64,000 nt of DNA from Ciona savignyi (GCA_000149265.1 CH002044.1:1577052-1641051); one strand, 5' to 3'. Positions 24,201-35,500 are shown, counted from the stretch's first letter. The notes: generated by a model not told the origin, from the letters alone. Made by a program: numbers and translations.

Positions 24201-26351
24201 GATTACGAATGGACCCCATGGTTTCCCATTACTCACTACAGAAGCAACGAGCTGCCCCTCGACCCCGGCCCCGCTGTGCTGCGCATCTTGCGGGTCTACC
24301 GGCCCGATGACGTGTGCAATGACGTGTTGGGTAAAGAAATGCGGACGGTGAACCGTCATATGCAAATTAGGTTCAAATGTCCACCGGGCCAGATCAAGGG
24401 GACAGATTTCCCACCGGTGGATTCGGCAGAAGGTAAGTTAGGAATGTCATCGCGAATTTTGGAACGCAGTGAAATCAAACCGGGGAGATACAGGGTTTAA
24501 GTCTGCCATATACTCACCACTGCGACACACGTCTTTAGCAAACACTTAACATGCTAAATATTAAATAAACCTCGTTAGAGTTTTCCGATCCTCATCTTTT
24601 AATTGGTTCGATTCCAAGCCATCAAGCCAGTCCAGTTACATAGCTCAGTGAGATTTTCAATATGTCATTGAAGCGAAACAAGCCGCTAACGAGTTGTGTT
24701 CTTGAGCAAATCACTGAGGGACAACGCCTGAACTCGTGGGTTAATTGGTGAAACTAAAACAGTAGGACATTTAAAATCATAAACTGCAATAGCTTCCATA
24801 ACCCGATGGTGGGCGTAATGTGGATTGCGTTTCCTCGTCCACACTACCCCAGCCACTAATCTCGCTTACAGCACTACCAATCGTATCTTTAAACTTGACC
24901 GAACATTTTATACAGTATATTGGACTAATTGGTCGGACCAATTAACGCCGAGTACGCCGAATTATGATGACGATGAAGGTTTAGCTGGAAGCAACGCTTG
25001 TTTCAAACCGATAGCTGTGCAGGCACAAACGCTTGATGGGGTAATTTGAATTTCCTCAGTTAGATGACCCTGAGGAAGAAACCTAGTTTTTTTTTTCTTT
25101 TTGGTCCACGCTTTGCTTTATCACATACTTTATCTCGTGATTTTTTATTCAAAAATTTATTAGGTTAGACGGCCATGATTATTAGTCATGTCATGATTTA
25201 ATTTTTACATTTGACGTGCTTTAACGACCGCCGTTTGGTAGTCTTTTTCTTGTTTCTTAAACCAAATTACACAAGTGTGTATATCATTCCTAAATAAGAA
25301 GGTAAACTTTTGTAAAAATTATTTGGAAGAATCAAATAAACTTTGTTCATTTAAAAACTTGACGGAATAATACTTCGCCTTAATCGATTGCGGCGTGATA
25401 AAGCCCCTTGCGTGTTAAAACAAAAAAACCATTTCTATAAACTAAATCTTTATCTTGGTTAAATAAAAAATGTTTAGTTTTTGTTCCATTAAAAAAATGA
25501 CATAATTAAAAAGTATGCAAAACAAACTTCCACATTTTAACCCATTACGTCTCAGATCCCCGCGCGGGAAACGGGTGACGTATTCGAAATGTTGAGTCCG
25601 CAGGATGGTCTCTTATGCAGGGGCACTCATCAACCTGGGAACCAGTGCAAGGATTATCGTGTTCGATATTTGTGCAGCAAAGGTAACGATCGTAGCCATA
25701 TGTCGTGGTGGATTATAGAAGTGAAATATATTCTGTTGTAATAATTATTTAGTCGCTGAGTAGACCAGAATTTCGTTTGAATGGGATTGTGGGTCGTAAC
25801 CCGCCACTAAGTGATGGGTTGTGTTCTTGGCCTAGGTATTTAGCGGACGTCGCATGAAACAAGTGAATTATTGGGTCGCACTAAATTTGAAAGAATGTTT
25901 TAATAATACTTAACAAATTGACTGACTCTGGTTGTCCAGTGTTGGCCTGGAGGCAATCTGAACAAATACCGGTGTGATGTCGCCCACCGCGTTATCTCAT
26001 TCGCGAGAATCAACATGAATATCTTCTAAGATGTAAATTCTGCTGAAGTCACTTTAATGGGACTATGTGAACGAGTATGCGGACAGTTAATTTGTTCGTC
26101 CGCGTCTGGCCTTGAACAAACAGTTGCTTGATTTCTGCCAACTCGCAAAGCATTTAACGAACGTTGGTTGCATTACTGCAATATATTCAATTGGTTCGAT
26201 CAAAATCTGGTCAAGATTTTACAATATATAATACCCTGCAACAGCTTTAGTCACCCAACGTAGGTACTAATTATTAAAACAAATACTAGCGTTATAACAA
26301 ATTCTTTGTCCAACTTACTGTTTAAAATTATCGTTTAAATTTTTAGGATAA
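9166..26351 (+). CDS. Secreted two-lectin-domain animal haem peroxidase with WxxW modules, 24 exons
   Basis: Exons: 9166-9220, 9729-9876, 10345-10608 (contains a gap), 11338-11506, 12089-12239, 13705-13801, 14166-14322, 14867-14921, 15214-15320, 16096-16251, 16486-16632, 17055-17156, 17713-17868, 18570-18697, 19375-19488, 19964-20124, 21303-21436, 22239-22407, 23011-23183, 23811-24023, 24202-24432, 24916-25040, 25556-25682, 26347-26351. With the gap collapsed, the spliced length is 3231 nt and the frame stays open to a TAA at 26349, giving 1076 aa. Order: signal peptide 1-19, C-type lectin domain about 24-173, second about 177-304, peroxidase about 330-870, WxxW-like modules about 915-1075. 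It should be exported, bind sugar or another surface ligand and oxidise substrates with hydrogen peroxide at the haem. The order of domains matches no standard peroxidase (myeloperoxidase, thyroid peroxidase, peroxidasin, DUOX). Function beyond the domains is inference. Confidence 0.88.
9729..11506 (+). other. Exons 2-4: first C-type lectin domain, QPD type
   Basis: The domain starts at C24 and contains a WVGLDD segment, the sugar-site tripeptide QPD (residues 133-135, in QPDN), C142, LDDVDC (157-162) and a closing CE (170-171). Within the C-type lectin family, QPD at this place usually goes with galactose-type specificity and EPN with mannose-type. The second calcium motif, usually WND, is LDD here, so calcium-dependent galactose binding is plausible but not certain. 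A long insertion (about residues 67-105) precedes the WVGLDD strand. Confidence 0.8.
10490..10589. other. 100-N assembly gap inside exon 3, probably artefactual
   Basis: The 13 bases ATTCGTTTGGAAC occur both immediately left (10477-10489) and immediately right (10590-10602) of the Ns. Collapsing them restores an uninterrupted lectin strand (EGQFVWNDK) and a clean donor at 10608/10609. The true gap is therefore probably zero, with overlapping contig ends. Confidence 0.8.
12089..14322 (+). other. Exons 5-7: second C-type lectin domain, no canonical sugar motif
   Basis: The fold is shown by [13 protein letters not shown], then KKAWVGMND and a C...C pair near the end ([15 protein letters not shown]). 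Where the first domain has QPD this one has an NWLSSSN stretch, so the usual EPN/QPD calcium site is absent. It may bind protein or a non-classical ligand. The phase requires the donor at 12239/12240 (GCGAG|gtttga), although the frame stays open for eight more codons. The spliced product gives the usual spacing to WVGMND. Confidence 0.75.
12950..12976. promoter_or_regulatory. Pair of inverted NF-kappaB-like sites in intron 5
   Basis: GGGGTTTTCCC (12950-12960) and GGGAAAATCCCC (12965-12976) face each other four bases apart, and both fit GGGRNWYYCC or its relaxed form. They lie in an intron of an immune-type gene. Activity is inferred. Confidence 0.35.
17873..18176 (-). repeat. SINE family 1, near full length, intron 13
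   Basis: On the minus strand it reads from the tRNA-like head (CCGGTTAGTCTGGCGGTTAA at the right end) to the GGATAG-repeat tail at the left. It is about 304 bp long and one of the best copies in the window. Confidence 0.85.
18222..18445 (-). repeat. SINE family 1, diverged copy, intron 13
   Basis: It keeps the order of landmarks in reverse (TTTATTCCAGTGAGTAGGAA, GAGCTATTGCTGTGTG, GGGTTCAGGCAATATC, GTACCTTGCCC) with many substitutions, so it is an older insertion next to a younger one. A still more decayed copy may lie at 18750-18960 in intron 14. Confidence 0.6.
20502..20797 (+). repeat. SINE family 1, full length, intron 16
   Basis: It starts with the tRNA-like A box (TTGGTCTAGCGGTTAAGTGC) and B-box region (GGTGCGAAACTGG). 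The body follows (CTAGTCGGTTGTGTCCTTGG), and the copy ends in an ATCCT-like tail. An apparent ORF at 20613-20813 lies wholly inside it and is not a gene. Confidence 0.88.
21447..22035. repeat. Nested SINE family 1 pair, intron 17
   Basis: A minus-strand copy is split into a 3' half (21447-21567) and a 5' half (21870-22035) by a complete plus-strand copy (21572-21860). TTAT occurs on both sides of the inserted element (21568-21571 and 21861-21864) as a possible short target duplication. The outer copy begins about ten bases after the exon 17 donor. Confidence 0.8.
23358..23436 (-). repeat. SINE family 2 fragment, intron 19
   Basis: In reverse it carries GTGTGGCCGAATGGTTAACG, the head of the second tRNA-like family. 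It lies directly upstream of a family 1 copy. Confidence 0.6.
23452..23720 (+). repeat. SINE family 1, intron 19
   Basis: Head TTGGTCTAACGGTTAAGTGC and tail (ATCCT)n are intact. About 25 bp are missing in the middle, around the position of AACACACTGCAATAGC in other copies. Confidence 0.85.
24202..25682 (+). other. Exons 21-23: two tandem Mucin2_WxxW-like modules
   Basis: The first module begins [12 protein letters not shown] (about 915) and contains DDVCNDV and IRFKCPPG. The second begins [10 protein letters not shown] (992) and ends [12 protein letters not shown] (about 1064-1075). A W-x-x-W start, a mid Cys, and a C-x-D-Y-x-V-R-x-x-C end are the pattern of the Mucin2_WxxW domain found in gel mucins and cartilage intermediate layer protein. 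The first copy is divergent at its end. Assignment is by pattern only. Role is probably matrix or mucus association. Confidence 0.65.
24640..24815 (+). repeat. SINE family 1, diverged, intron 21
   Basis: Weak but ordered matches to the body of the element (GTTGTGTTCTTGAGCAA, CGCCTGAACTCGTGGGTTAA, ACTGCAATAGCTTCCATAAC). Confidence 0.5.
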
Positions 26352-27040
26352 GGAACAGCACGCATGAGTGAAGCAGGTCAAAGATGTGACGTTTTTCGTT
26401 GACAAAAAAATATTGAAAATTCAACATTTTTACACAGAAATAAATGAATAGGCCATAACTTATTAAAGAGCAAATCGACATATTACGTGATTCTACTTAT
26501 TAACGGTTGATGTAATGCCCTCAATAGCAGCCTATATAAACACGAATTAAAGATGGGGTAAGATACTTTTTTCCGGGGTTGGTAAATTACGGGAAAGGTT
26601 TTTTTGCATAGACAGTCCCGATTAACCCGATTTCGCGGTCAACTCTTGGTGTTAAACCTATAGTACAGGGTGCTTTCCGCTATAAGCATATGTATATAAG
26701 ATGTTGTTGTTATCCCTCAATTACATGCCAAAAACGACGACAATAAACCTTGCAATGGCCATATGTAATCTTCTGGGTACGCAGGGCAGGTAACGTTTTG
26801 ATTCTACAACCTTTCGAAATTTCGACCTGGTGCTCTACGTATAGTATGCTTTGGGTCTTGACAGCGTAGACCAAACAATTGGCCGGAACATCGTTGTGTT
26901 GTCTTCCGATTAGTTAAAGGTTTGAATACAATCGCTAGCTTGTCGGTTGTGTTCTTAGACTAGCACTTTATGGACATTCCCTAACCCCAGAGGTTTATTG
27001 GGTTAAACGAAACTGCGGCACTTTCTTTGTCTTATTTTTG
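25755..27040 (+). repeat. Cluster of three decayed SINE family 1 copies
   Basis: Ordered partial matches occur at about 25755-26025, 26110-26290 and 26850-27040 (for example GGGTTGTGTTCTTGGC, CCCTGCAACAGCTTTAG, GCTAGCTTGTCGGTTGTG). They span the last intron and the 3' flank of the lectin-peroxidase gene. Confidence 0.45.
26439..26444 (+). terminator. Poly(A) signal of the lectin-peroxidase gene
   Basis: AATAAA lies about 90 nt after the stop codon at 26349-26351. Confidence 0.55.
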
Positions 27041-27366
27041 GGGTATATATAACGCATCCTAATTTATACGGGTGTCAGACTTTGCCGTTAGCTCTGTGTG
27101 TAAAGTTAGTGATATAGCTTCTTTAAATTGTGCTGCGTTCAGGTAAGCAGTGTTGTCCCCGTTTTGATAAAAAATAAAATCAGAATGGAATATATCCATA
27201 ATCGGCACGGCTCCATATATTTTTACAACGCATAAACATAATCCGATAATGGAAACGTAACAGTAAACGGCAATATGTACACGTCAAAACAGTAATATTT
27301 AATCAATATATTCACAAACAACATTTTGCACTTCAATAATTTATGCCCATTGTAATAATGTTAATG

Positions 27367-29096
27367 TTATTTCGTGTTCCACGGAAGCAAACGATACTGC
27401 CAATCAATGTGAGAAAATATAAAGAAAAGGTAACCAAACATGCCTTTAACGTCATTAATAGATACAGATACTTGAATTATTCTTATTTGGTTAAGGAGTG
27501 TGGCAAACAAAACAAAAGTAATGTATGTTAAAAGGGTGAGACTGGCGGTGGACATAATCAACCGTTTTATCAAGTGCCTTGTTAATTTTTCACTTGAGCG
27601 TTGGCTATTTTCGCTTCGGTGGTTTGCAAGTCCAACACTGTTCCGGTTGCTAATAATCGGATAAAGCATTAACCCAACAAATCCTAGTTCACTGACTGTT
27701 ACGTAAAGACAAGCACCAATAACATTTTCAACTACGCTCAGTGGGCCATTGTTTTCGTCAAAGCAGCAACCTACCGGGCTGCGATGAGCCTTAGAAATAA
27801 GCGATTGCATAATACACCAACCTACTATGGTAAAAAGAGCAAGTATAAGATAAACCCAATTAACCACAACTATTAAGTTGGTTTTGAAATATTTAAAAGT
27901 ACTTTCCGTGTAAAGAAACATCTGCCTAGACCAAACCATAGCAAAAAGTAACATATAAATGACTGTGTCTAATGCAGGATAAGAGATGACCGTAATCTGG
28001 CATATCAGATCTGTGGTGGTACCAAAAAGGATATCAAGGATTTTTACCAAGTTCTTTAACACTGCCAAGGTAGAATATAGTGGGATGGTGTTTCTTCCGA
28101 ATATCAAATAATTATTCTTCGTCTCTGTAATGACAATCATTGATTTATACGCTGTGTGGTATCATCCGGATATGTACATATTGCAGGTATTTTTATGAGG
28201 GTTAGGATTATGACCAGAAATGTTTTTATTTAATAACCACCATGAGGCCCATTAATATTCCCTGCGAGGGCACCCCACTGGGCAAAGCACCGAACAGTTA
28301 CCGCCTTCATTGCCTGAACCCAGCGGAATAATGGGTTCTACCAAATTGAAGGAACGTGTCTATCATATACAACACACTGCAATAGCTCCGGTATCTCGAG
28401 GATGGGCGCGAGGTGATCTGACGATTGCCCGTGTGATAACCCCCTTGGTTTTCCCATTCACGGGGATAAACATGAACATCCTATCCTATCCTATTCATGT
28501 ACATACGATTTGGCTGGGTTTGTTACAAAGTGTTCGTAACGTGTTGAAACACGCTGCAAAAGCTTGCTTCACCAACTTGTGGTCACAAGTTGTAAATATC
28601 TCCCTTCGTTTATCCATATCGTCCCAAATTAAACGTATTAACTTATACAAAGAAGTGTATAAATTTTTGGGATAATAAGCTTCAATTTTAATCGAGAGTT
28701 GGACTCCAAAAATCAGAATAAAAGTATCTTAAACGCCTAGACGAAGTACATATTTAAATTGACTAAGCTACTATTTATGCGTTACTTATTTTATGCGTTA
28801 CTTTACTATTTATGCGTTACTTTATAAAATAACACATATTGGTTTTGTTGTTTTTTTGCTATACATTTAAATTTACCTTGTACAATTCGCCGAACGGCCC
28901 TTGATTTTAGCTCATACTTCACCGCCGCAGCCAGTAAATAAACGTGAAGCAGCAATAGCACAACGGTGACCGTTGTAGTAGAAATCCAGACTGCAGAATC
29001 AAATGGAATTTTGAAAGTCGAATTCGCACCTCTATTGTCCACAAAGCAATCTAAGTTGTCAGTTCCATTTTGGTAAGATTCGTTGCTACCCGGCAT
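27367..29096 (-). CDS. Seven-transmembrane receptor-like protein, 2 exons
   Basis: Exon 1 is 29096-28877 and exon 2 is 28124-27367, joined in phase (GTACAAG|gtaaat ... cattacag|AG). The product is 325 aa. An in-frame ATG at 29123 would add nine residues. The N-terminus has three N-glycosylation sequons (NES, NGT, NST) and one Cys. Hydrophobic segments follow: VWISTTTVTVVLLLLHVYLL, about LYSTLAVLKNLVKILDIL, LDTVIYMLLFAMV, LIVVVNWVYLILALFTIVGW, about ENVIGACLYVTVSELGFVGL, about RLIMSTASLTLLTYITFVLF, and a weak seventh. A Cys before helix 3 and CC in the loop after helix 4 could form the usual receptor disulphide. WSRQ sits where DRY would be, and no NPxxY is visible. It looks like a lineage-specific G-protein-coupled receptor, ligand unknown. 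The last exon may be incomplete. Confidence 0.68.
28270..28492 (+). repeat. SINE family 1, 5'-truncated, in the receptor gene intron
   Basis: It begins in the middle of the element (GGGCAAAGCACC) and runs to the ATCCT-repeat tail. It lies antisense to the receptor gene. The open frame at 28310-28675 is built on it. Confidence 0.85.
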
Positions 29097-29389
29097 ACTG
29101 ACAGCTGATGAAAACCTCAACACTCTTAACTGCTATTTTCGAGCAGACCAAAATCATTATAAACCAGAGAGCGTAGGGTTAGTTAATCCTTTAAATTGCC
29201 AAAACTGTGACTAATTTGAGCAGCTTAATTAAATAATTGGGGATGTGCTTGCGTAAGGTATAGAATTACACATCCCGATTGTGGCCTCCGCCTGCACTTT
29301 GGCTAAATATATATTTTTCACTAAAATGATAACTCCAATTGTGTAGGCGGTTGTGTGTCTGAATTGTTAATAAGACCGATTAATGTTGG

Positions 29390-29921
29390 GAGTAAAGCAC
29401 CCCCCCTTTGGTTTCGGTAAAAAAAAACCACCTCGATAACACGACCACCTCATTATCAAGACCACTTTAGTGCGGTCCCAAATAATTTACTATGGTAATG
29501 CATTGCATTTTGTTTCAATAACGCGACCACCCCGGTTTCCAGACCAGGACCGCCATACTTTGGTCCAAAACTTCAAATTTAACTCCGCTTATGTGACCAC
29601 ATGTGCTAAATAACTTGCCTTTGTCACCAAAATAACAAGGATAAATTTATTTTATGATAAAAACTATAAGAATAAATGAGCGCACACAAAAAAATGTGGC
29701 AAACCGAACTGAATCCTACAATCTAAACTTTGGTATTAAATTCATTCTGCAGTATCTGATAAAAAATAATGGCATTTGGTATAAATATAGTAAAAAATGC
29801 AGACGTTTAAGCTGCATATGACGACAACTTGCTACAATCAAAATTCACTAACACGACCACCCCGCTAAAGCGACCGCTTGATCACGGTCCCGTAGGTGGT
29901 CAGGTAAGCGGGGTTCCACTG
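29390..29921. mobile_element. Non-autonomous DNA transposon, pogo/Tigger-like end
   Basis: The right end, read in reverse, is CAGTGGAACCCCGCTTACC followed outward by TA, as in pogo/Tigger-type terminal repeats with TA duplication. Several copies of a motif close to AACACGACCACCCCG sit inside (about 29435, 29520, 29850), like subterminal repeats. The left end is decayed and its position is approximate. No transposase frame is present. Confidence 0.5.
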
Positions 29922-30484
29922 TAGTTTGCCTTGACTAAGGGCACAATCGTCTATGTAGTAGGCGATTTCGACTTTTAAGGTGAATGTTGATAACTGTCGA
30001 CGCTCTTACCGATTGAACTTTAACTGGCCTGACAACCATGTATTTTCGTTGGCTAACAGCGTCCAAATCATATACAGACCAAAATATAAAAACGGCCCAT
30101 TACTTAAGTGGTCTGGTCACGCATATAGTAAACATGATTTCGCATTACATCCCAGTGAACAAGTGTAAGAAGGATATAGGTTTTCGATAGAATTTTAATA
30201 TAACCGACGTATGGGATAGACAACATCAACTAATGCAGGCTGTGGGGTCGAAGTCGAAACCAGTTGGTGGCTATACGAGTCAGTCCCTTGAGTATGGTAC
30301 TTCGACTCGCACCAGATTAAGTTCGACAACGCACCAGATTAGGTTCCACAACAAAAAAACGTAAGATTTTAAAGAGGACTTGATCGTCAAAAATTTAAAG
30401 AAGTAAATAAACAAGGAAATATAACCGATATGAGGATGCCCAAAATCAGACTCTCGGCACTCGAGATCTTGCAAAAATTAAATA

Positions 30485-30560
30485 CTATAAGAGCTCAAAA
30501 CCCGTTCTTGCTAACGAGCCCAGCATTATTAGTTCGAAACTTATCTCGGTTAAAAAAAAC
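30485..30560 (+). repeat. SINE family 2 fragment
   Basis: Contains the 3' part of the element (TAACGAGCCCAGCAT, then TTCGAAACTTATCTCGG). Confidence 0.45.
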
Positions 30561-30689
30561 GTTAAAAGAATAGGTATGCAGTTCATTGCTAATATATTGT
30601 TTATTAACAATACATTACAAAAAATGAATCCTAACAATTACGACAAATTTTCGTTTTGATTTCGTATTTCTTGCGTTACAGTTGTAGTT

Positions 30690-30880
30690 AGTCCACTTGC
30701 GTTTTCCCATTCTCGGGGATGGCACAAGAATATTTCTTTTTTGGGTCATTTCAATTGTATAGCAATGTGTAATCAACGTGCCCATGGACACATGTACACA
30801 ACCGCCAGGGACAAGTTTCGATTCGGTAAACCTTTGGCTGTAACCCGATGCACTATCCCAACAAGCTATTTGGTCGGAAA
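30690..30880. repeat. Decayed SINE family 1 fragments
   Basis: GCGTTTTCCCATTCTCGGGG at 30701 is a plus-strand tail piece. The following 140 bp match the 5' half in reverse, with many differences. Confidence 0.45.
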
Positions 30881-31094
30881 GGTATTTACTTGATCCTGGC
30901 TTTTGGATGTGCTCTGTGGCAATGCTTCGATTTCCATGGGCAAAAATCGGTCTTGGTGTTAAAACAGACTTCTATCTTTTATTTCATGCTATAATACCAA
31001 GTTATGTTTAAAGTACGTTCATAACGACGAGATAGTGATGTTAAAAGTTCGGCAATTCAACATATCAAACAATATTTTTTATCGGTTTAGGTTT

Positions 31095-31195
31095 CAAACC
31101 ATTGATGGTTCGAAATGCCTCGTCACCAAGATCGTTTTTATTATAGAATTGTTATATGTATCGGTCGCGTTAACCATTTGGCCACACGACCGTTC
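31095..31195 (-). repeat. SINE family 2, reverse copy
   Basis: In reverse it reads CGGTCGTGTGGCCAAATGGT followed by TAACGCGACCGATACATATA, the conserved head of family 2. The matches at 40953 and 60465 are in the opposite orientation. Confidence 0.65.
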
Positions 31196-31399
31196 AATCA
31201 TATTTCGTGTTACTGTTTCGCCTTACCGGACCATGGTATCGATGTGGCAAATGAGTTAATCGATAAAACCTTGTACGATAAAAACTAAAAATGAAACTAT
31301 GCTTTCTGGTTTGCCTATTTTTTTCCTTTTACTTGATTTTAATTAAATAATAATCCTATGCAAGTTGTTTTGCATCAACGCAAACTAACTCAGGAGTTT

Positions 31400-32546
31400 C
31401 AAAAAAATGTGATGACTTAAACGCTCCCCGAATGCTCCTTACACGCTTGACCGTTTTCAGAGTAAGCACGTGACCAGCCTTTCTCTCTTTATTTTCTCTC
31501 TCAGCAAATCGCGTCTCTGTTATTTTCGCCCTCCATGCCGCGTTTTATTTCTTCTTTCACGCCTGCGTAAGCGAGAAAATGATTATCCGGTTAATTTAAA
31601 TATTGTAATAAACTAGAAATACATACCTACTTAAGGTAAATGTCTGTAGAGAGAATATTACAGTTTATTAAAGGTCAAATGGACGAAAGGGCGCGAGACC
31701 GAACGTGCGAAAATGGCCTTCCTACTCACGGAGAGAACAGGCGCCATCTTGCTCGAGAGAAAGAGAGACGAAGTTGGCGAGAAGGAGCGCTGTCATTTTT
31801 AAACTAAAACACAGTAAAAGTTGATTATTAATTAGAAATAGATTTGTTATTAGTTATTACCAAAATCTTATAAGATATATTTAGTAAAAAAGCAGATACA
31901 AAGTAGAGTGTATAGCTACGAACGTAACGTTAAATGGACAGTCAGGTTGTGGCGAAGGTTGGCGTTCTCTTTGTTAACGCGAGGGCGCGGCGCATTTCTC
32001 CTTTGTTTGCGGGTGCAGGTCTCTCCGAGGCTCTTTAGTTCTGCGCGTTATGAGTCAGAGGATGGAAAAGTAAAAGCGCCGGAGCACGCTCTGCAGATGC
32101 ATCCCCGAGTGAGAAAAAAAGAAACAACAAGAAAGTAAAACGGAGGGAGCTTCTCTATTTCTGGGCCCTGCCTCCGTAAAAAATGATCTGTTTACACTCA
32201 GCTCAGTGCACGTGCTTTTTGAGAGCAGTGTAAGAATGTATACATATTCAAACCAAAAAATAACATGAAACAATTGATGATACGGTTTTATTCGTTCTCA
32301 TCGCACAAGCAACTATTGTTAACGAGGTATAACGCACAAATATACAAACAATTGACTAATTGGCCGCCTTTACCAATATTACTTGATTATGAATGGCACT
32401 ACTTGCCATTAAAATATTCATATTTATGTTGCTTGTTACACTTTATTACTTCTATAGATTTATTTCATTTTAGGTAGCCTAGGCTATCTTGTGATTACCA
32501 AAGCTGGACTTTAAAAACGTGTTTTTTAATTTCAAAAACAAATCCA
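31400..32546 (+). promoter_or_regulatory. Upstream region of the zinc-finger gene
   Basis: It contains a YY1-type GCCATCTTG (31742-31750) in GC-richer sequence and an acceptor-like TTTCATTTTAG ending at 32473, about 74 nt before the ATG. These suggest a TATA-less promoter and a possible noncoding first exon or trans-splice acceptor. No coding exon could be supported here. Confidence 0.35.
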
Positions 32547-35500
32547 ATGAATATGCTGGCTGGACCAAACCAGTCTGGGGTGTACACTGTCAGCATTAAC
32601 CCCTCCGTAGCCACCCATGTGATTACCCAGCCAAGTGGGGTCCCTGTGCCCCCACTAAGCATAATTACTCAGCCCAACCAACAAATCGCACAGCGAAGAA
32701 TGCCACAAATAATGCAAGCTGGTCAGGTGGTTAATCTTTCTTCACCTGTGAGGACTACAACTCAAGTTACAAAGCCCTACACTTGCACCCATTGCCAGAA
32801 AACATTGAGTTCAAGGTAAAACCACATAATTCCTTCACTACTTAACATATAAACATAGCGTAAGTGGTTAACTTACGTACATAATTTAGCAAAAACAATA
32901 ATTGCTGAGCATATGTCTTTTACTTTTATATATAGCAACAATTAAAAGGCTTGTACTTTGTGCTTAACAATGCACTTTTACCATCTATTTATAAGGTAAT
33001 TAAGTTGTCGATTTTTAATGCTGACTGGATAAAGTGGATAGATCCATGCTGCATAAAATAAAAAATTGAAACCAGCTACTAAATAGTCGGTTTTGACAAA
33101 ATTGCAGCAATATCTCTATTATTCAACACACTGCAAAAGCTGTAGTAAACCTACCATATGAATGTGTTATTTTTTTATTTTTTTCCATGTTATATTCATT
33201 ATGTATTGTTGCATATGGAGAGAAAAATATGTGTGTTGTTTATGATTCACACAATCCTTCAATTTAGTAGAACCCATTAATCTGCTGGGTTCAGGCAATG
33301 TCCGTTAAGTGCCTTGCCCAAGGACACAACGGATTAGCTAGCGACCAGTTTCGTCTCTGCAACCCTTTAGCTGAAAGACGACGCACTAAACCTACAGACT
33401 AACCCGTCCGACTAAACCACTAGACCCCACCAGACTAAAAAAATTTAATCCAGGGTACTTTAATATTTCAAGTCTTTGGCAAGTAACATTTATAAAACCC
33501 ATCAGGTACAACGTAGTTCGACATGAAAAGATCTGCAAATCGAACACAGCTGCGCAAAACCTGCAACAAGATCAACCCCAACTGCCCCAATCCCAACAGC
33601 CTCACCAACAACAGCCAGCCCACCAGCAGCAAATGGATGTGAAGACTCCCTTTCAATGCTACTTCTGCCACAAAACTGGATTCTCCAGCCAAGAGAGTGT
33701 TAGCAAACACCAGAAAAAATGCAAGGTAATAGATCTGAACATTAATATACGTTCAATAATATTTGCAGATAGTCATTAACAGCATATGCAGTAAGCCCTT
33801 TCATGGACCTCACACTATTTTTTTGTTTTATAATTATTATGGCAGCAAATTGAAACAGTCAATGCTGAGGGGGTTATTTTTTTCGCATTCTTTCTAGCAT
33901 TTACCCATATTCATTCCAGTTTTTATAGTGACTTGTTTAACAACATATTTTGTTCCATTGCTAACAACAATATTATATCAAATGTTGTTTGCATATTATG
34001 AATGTAAAAGTTAATATAAAACTAACCTAAAAATATTATTTTGTTATTCAGAACAACCCATCGAATCAAGTCCAGCGAGAGCATCATGAGCATGGCCGCC
34101 GTGTACACATCTGTAAATATTGTGCCAAGGAGTTCAGTACAAAGTGGAACGTTATTCGCCATGAGAGGTTGTTCCACAGTCCAAACGACCCAATAATCGT
34201 GCCACAATCTGTCGCCAACGGACTCGCGGTCACGGTGGCGCCTGTAGCACCTGTCGGTAAACCAGAAAGGTATTGAAATTAGTGTTGTGTTTTATGTGTT
34301 ACTACAGTTTTTATGCGATTTCAATAGATCAAGGCAAAATTTGTCAAGTGCTTTGAAGTACACAACCATATCAGATTGAAAATCCAACTACTGTTATCTT
34401 AGACCACATTATAAAAATGTTAAACCAGTAATCACAAATTACTGCTGGTCTGGCTGTCTGAAGTACACTGTTCGTGAGCGGTATGGGACTTTTAATCCTA
34501 ACCTCGGATATTTCGCTTTTATTCTAAATAAGAGCAATAAAGACACCCGTGATTATATCTTCTGAATAAGAAGCAGTACTCATAGTATGACTTGCAATTG
34601 CGTTTTAATACAACCTGTACGCAGTTTAATTACTCAAGCATTGTCAGAGTCTTTTTTATAAATCAAGTCCAGTCAATAAAGGCAGTTTGCAAACATTAAG
34701 TGCACTTTTAAATGTTTGGTAAATTTGAAATTAAACAAGAAAGCTTACTGGTGGTGTCCCTTACGACTAAATCAACTTCACCTTTAGGTATTGTCGTTTC
34801 TGTGGGAACTACTTTAGTTCCAAATACAACGCAATTCGACACGAAAAGATTTGCACAAGAATAAACGACAACTCATCTTCACAAGAACAATCTGTGTCTA
34901 TTCAAAAACCGATACAAGTAAGTTCAGCAGAAAATATACCATTGAATTTGACTTTGCATCATAAAAAAATGGTGTAAATCAGGGCTGTGCAACCCAACAC
35001 ACAAACATGGACATGCCAATTTATTTCATAACCCATTCTCATGCCTACATTTGGCAATGTATGTTTAATTGCTATTGTGACGCAGACAAAAATCCAATTT
35101 GTTATCATTGTTGGGATTGGTCTTTTGTATTCTGAAAAACAATGGACTGTGTAACAAACCTTGGCTTTCACCATTGTATTTTAACAAAAGATCACATGCC
35201 ATTTTTATTTTGCTACATGTTGGCCATCTCTGGTATACAAGATGCAGCAAGCAGCTTTCCTTGTTCAAAATAGAAGATTTCAATGGGCCACTTTAAAATT
35301 GCAATTAAGAGTTATTATTAAACGAATCCGGCCAATTTGTGAGCATGTGGTATTCTGATGAATTCCTGCCGCATTACCAACTGTCAATTTTCCAATGGCG
35401 AAAAGTTTATCTCCAAATTCTAATACCTCAACATGACCGGATTTATTGATGCTTCATTTCCTGCACTTACGACCAAAAATATAAATTTACATTGCCCTGT

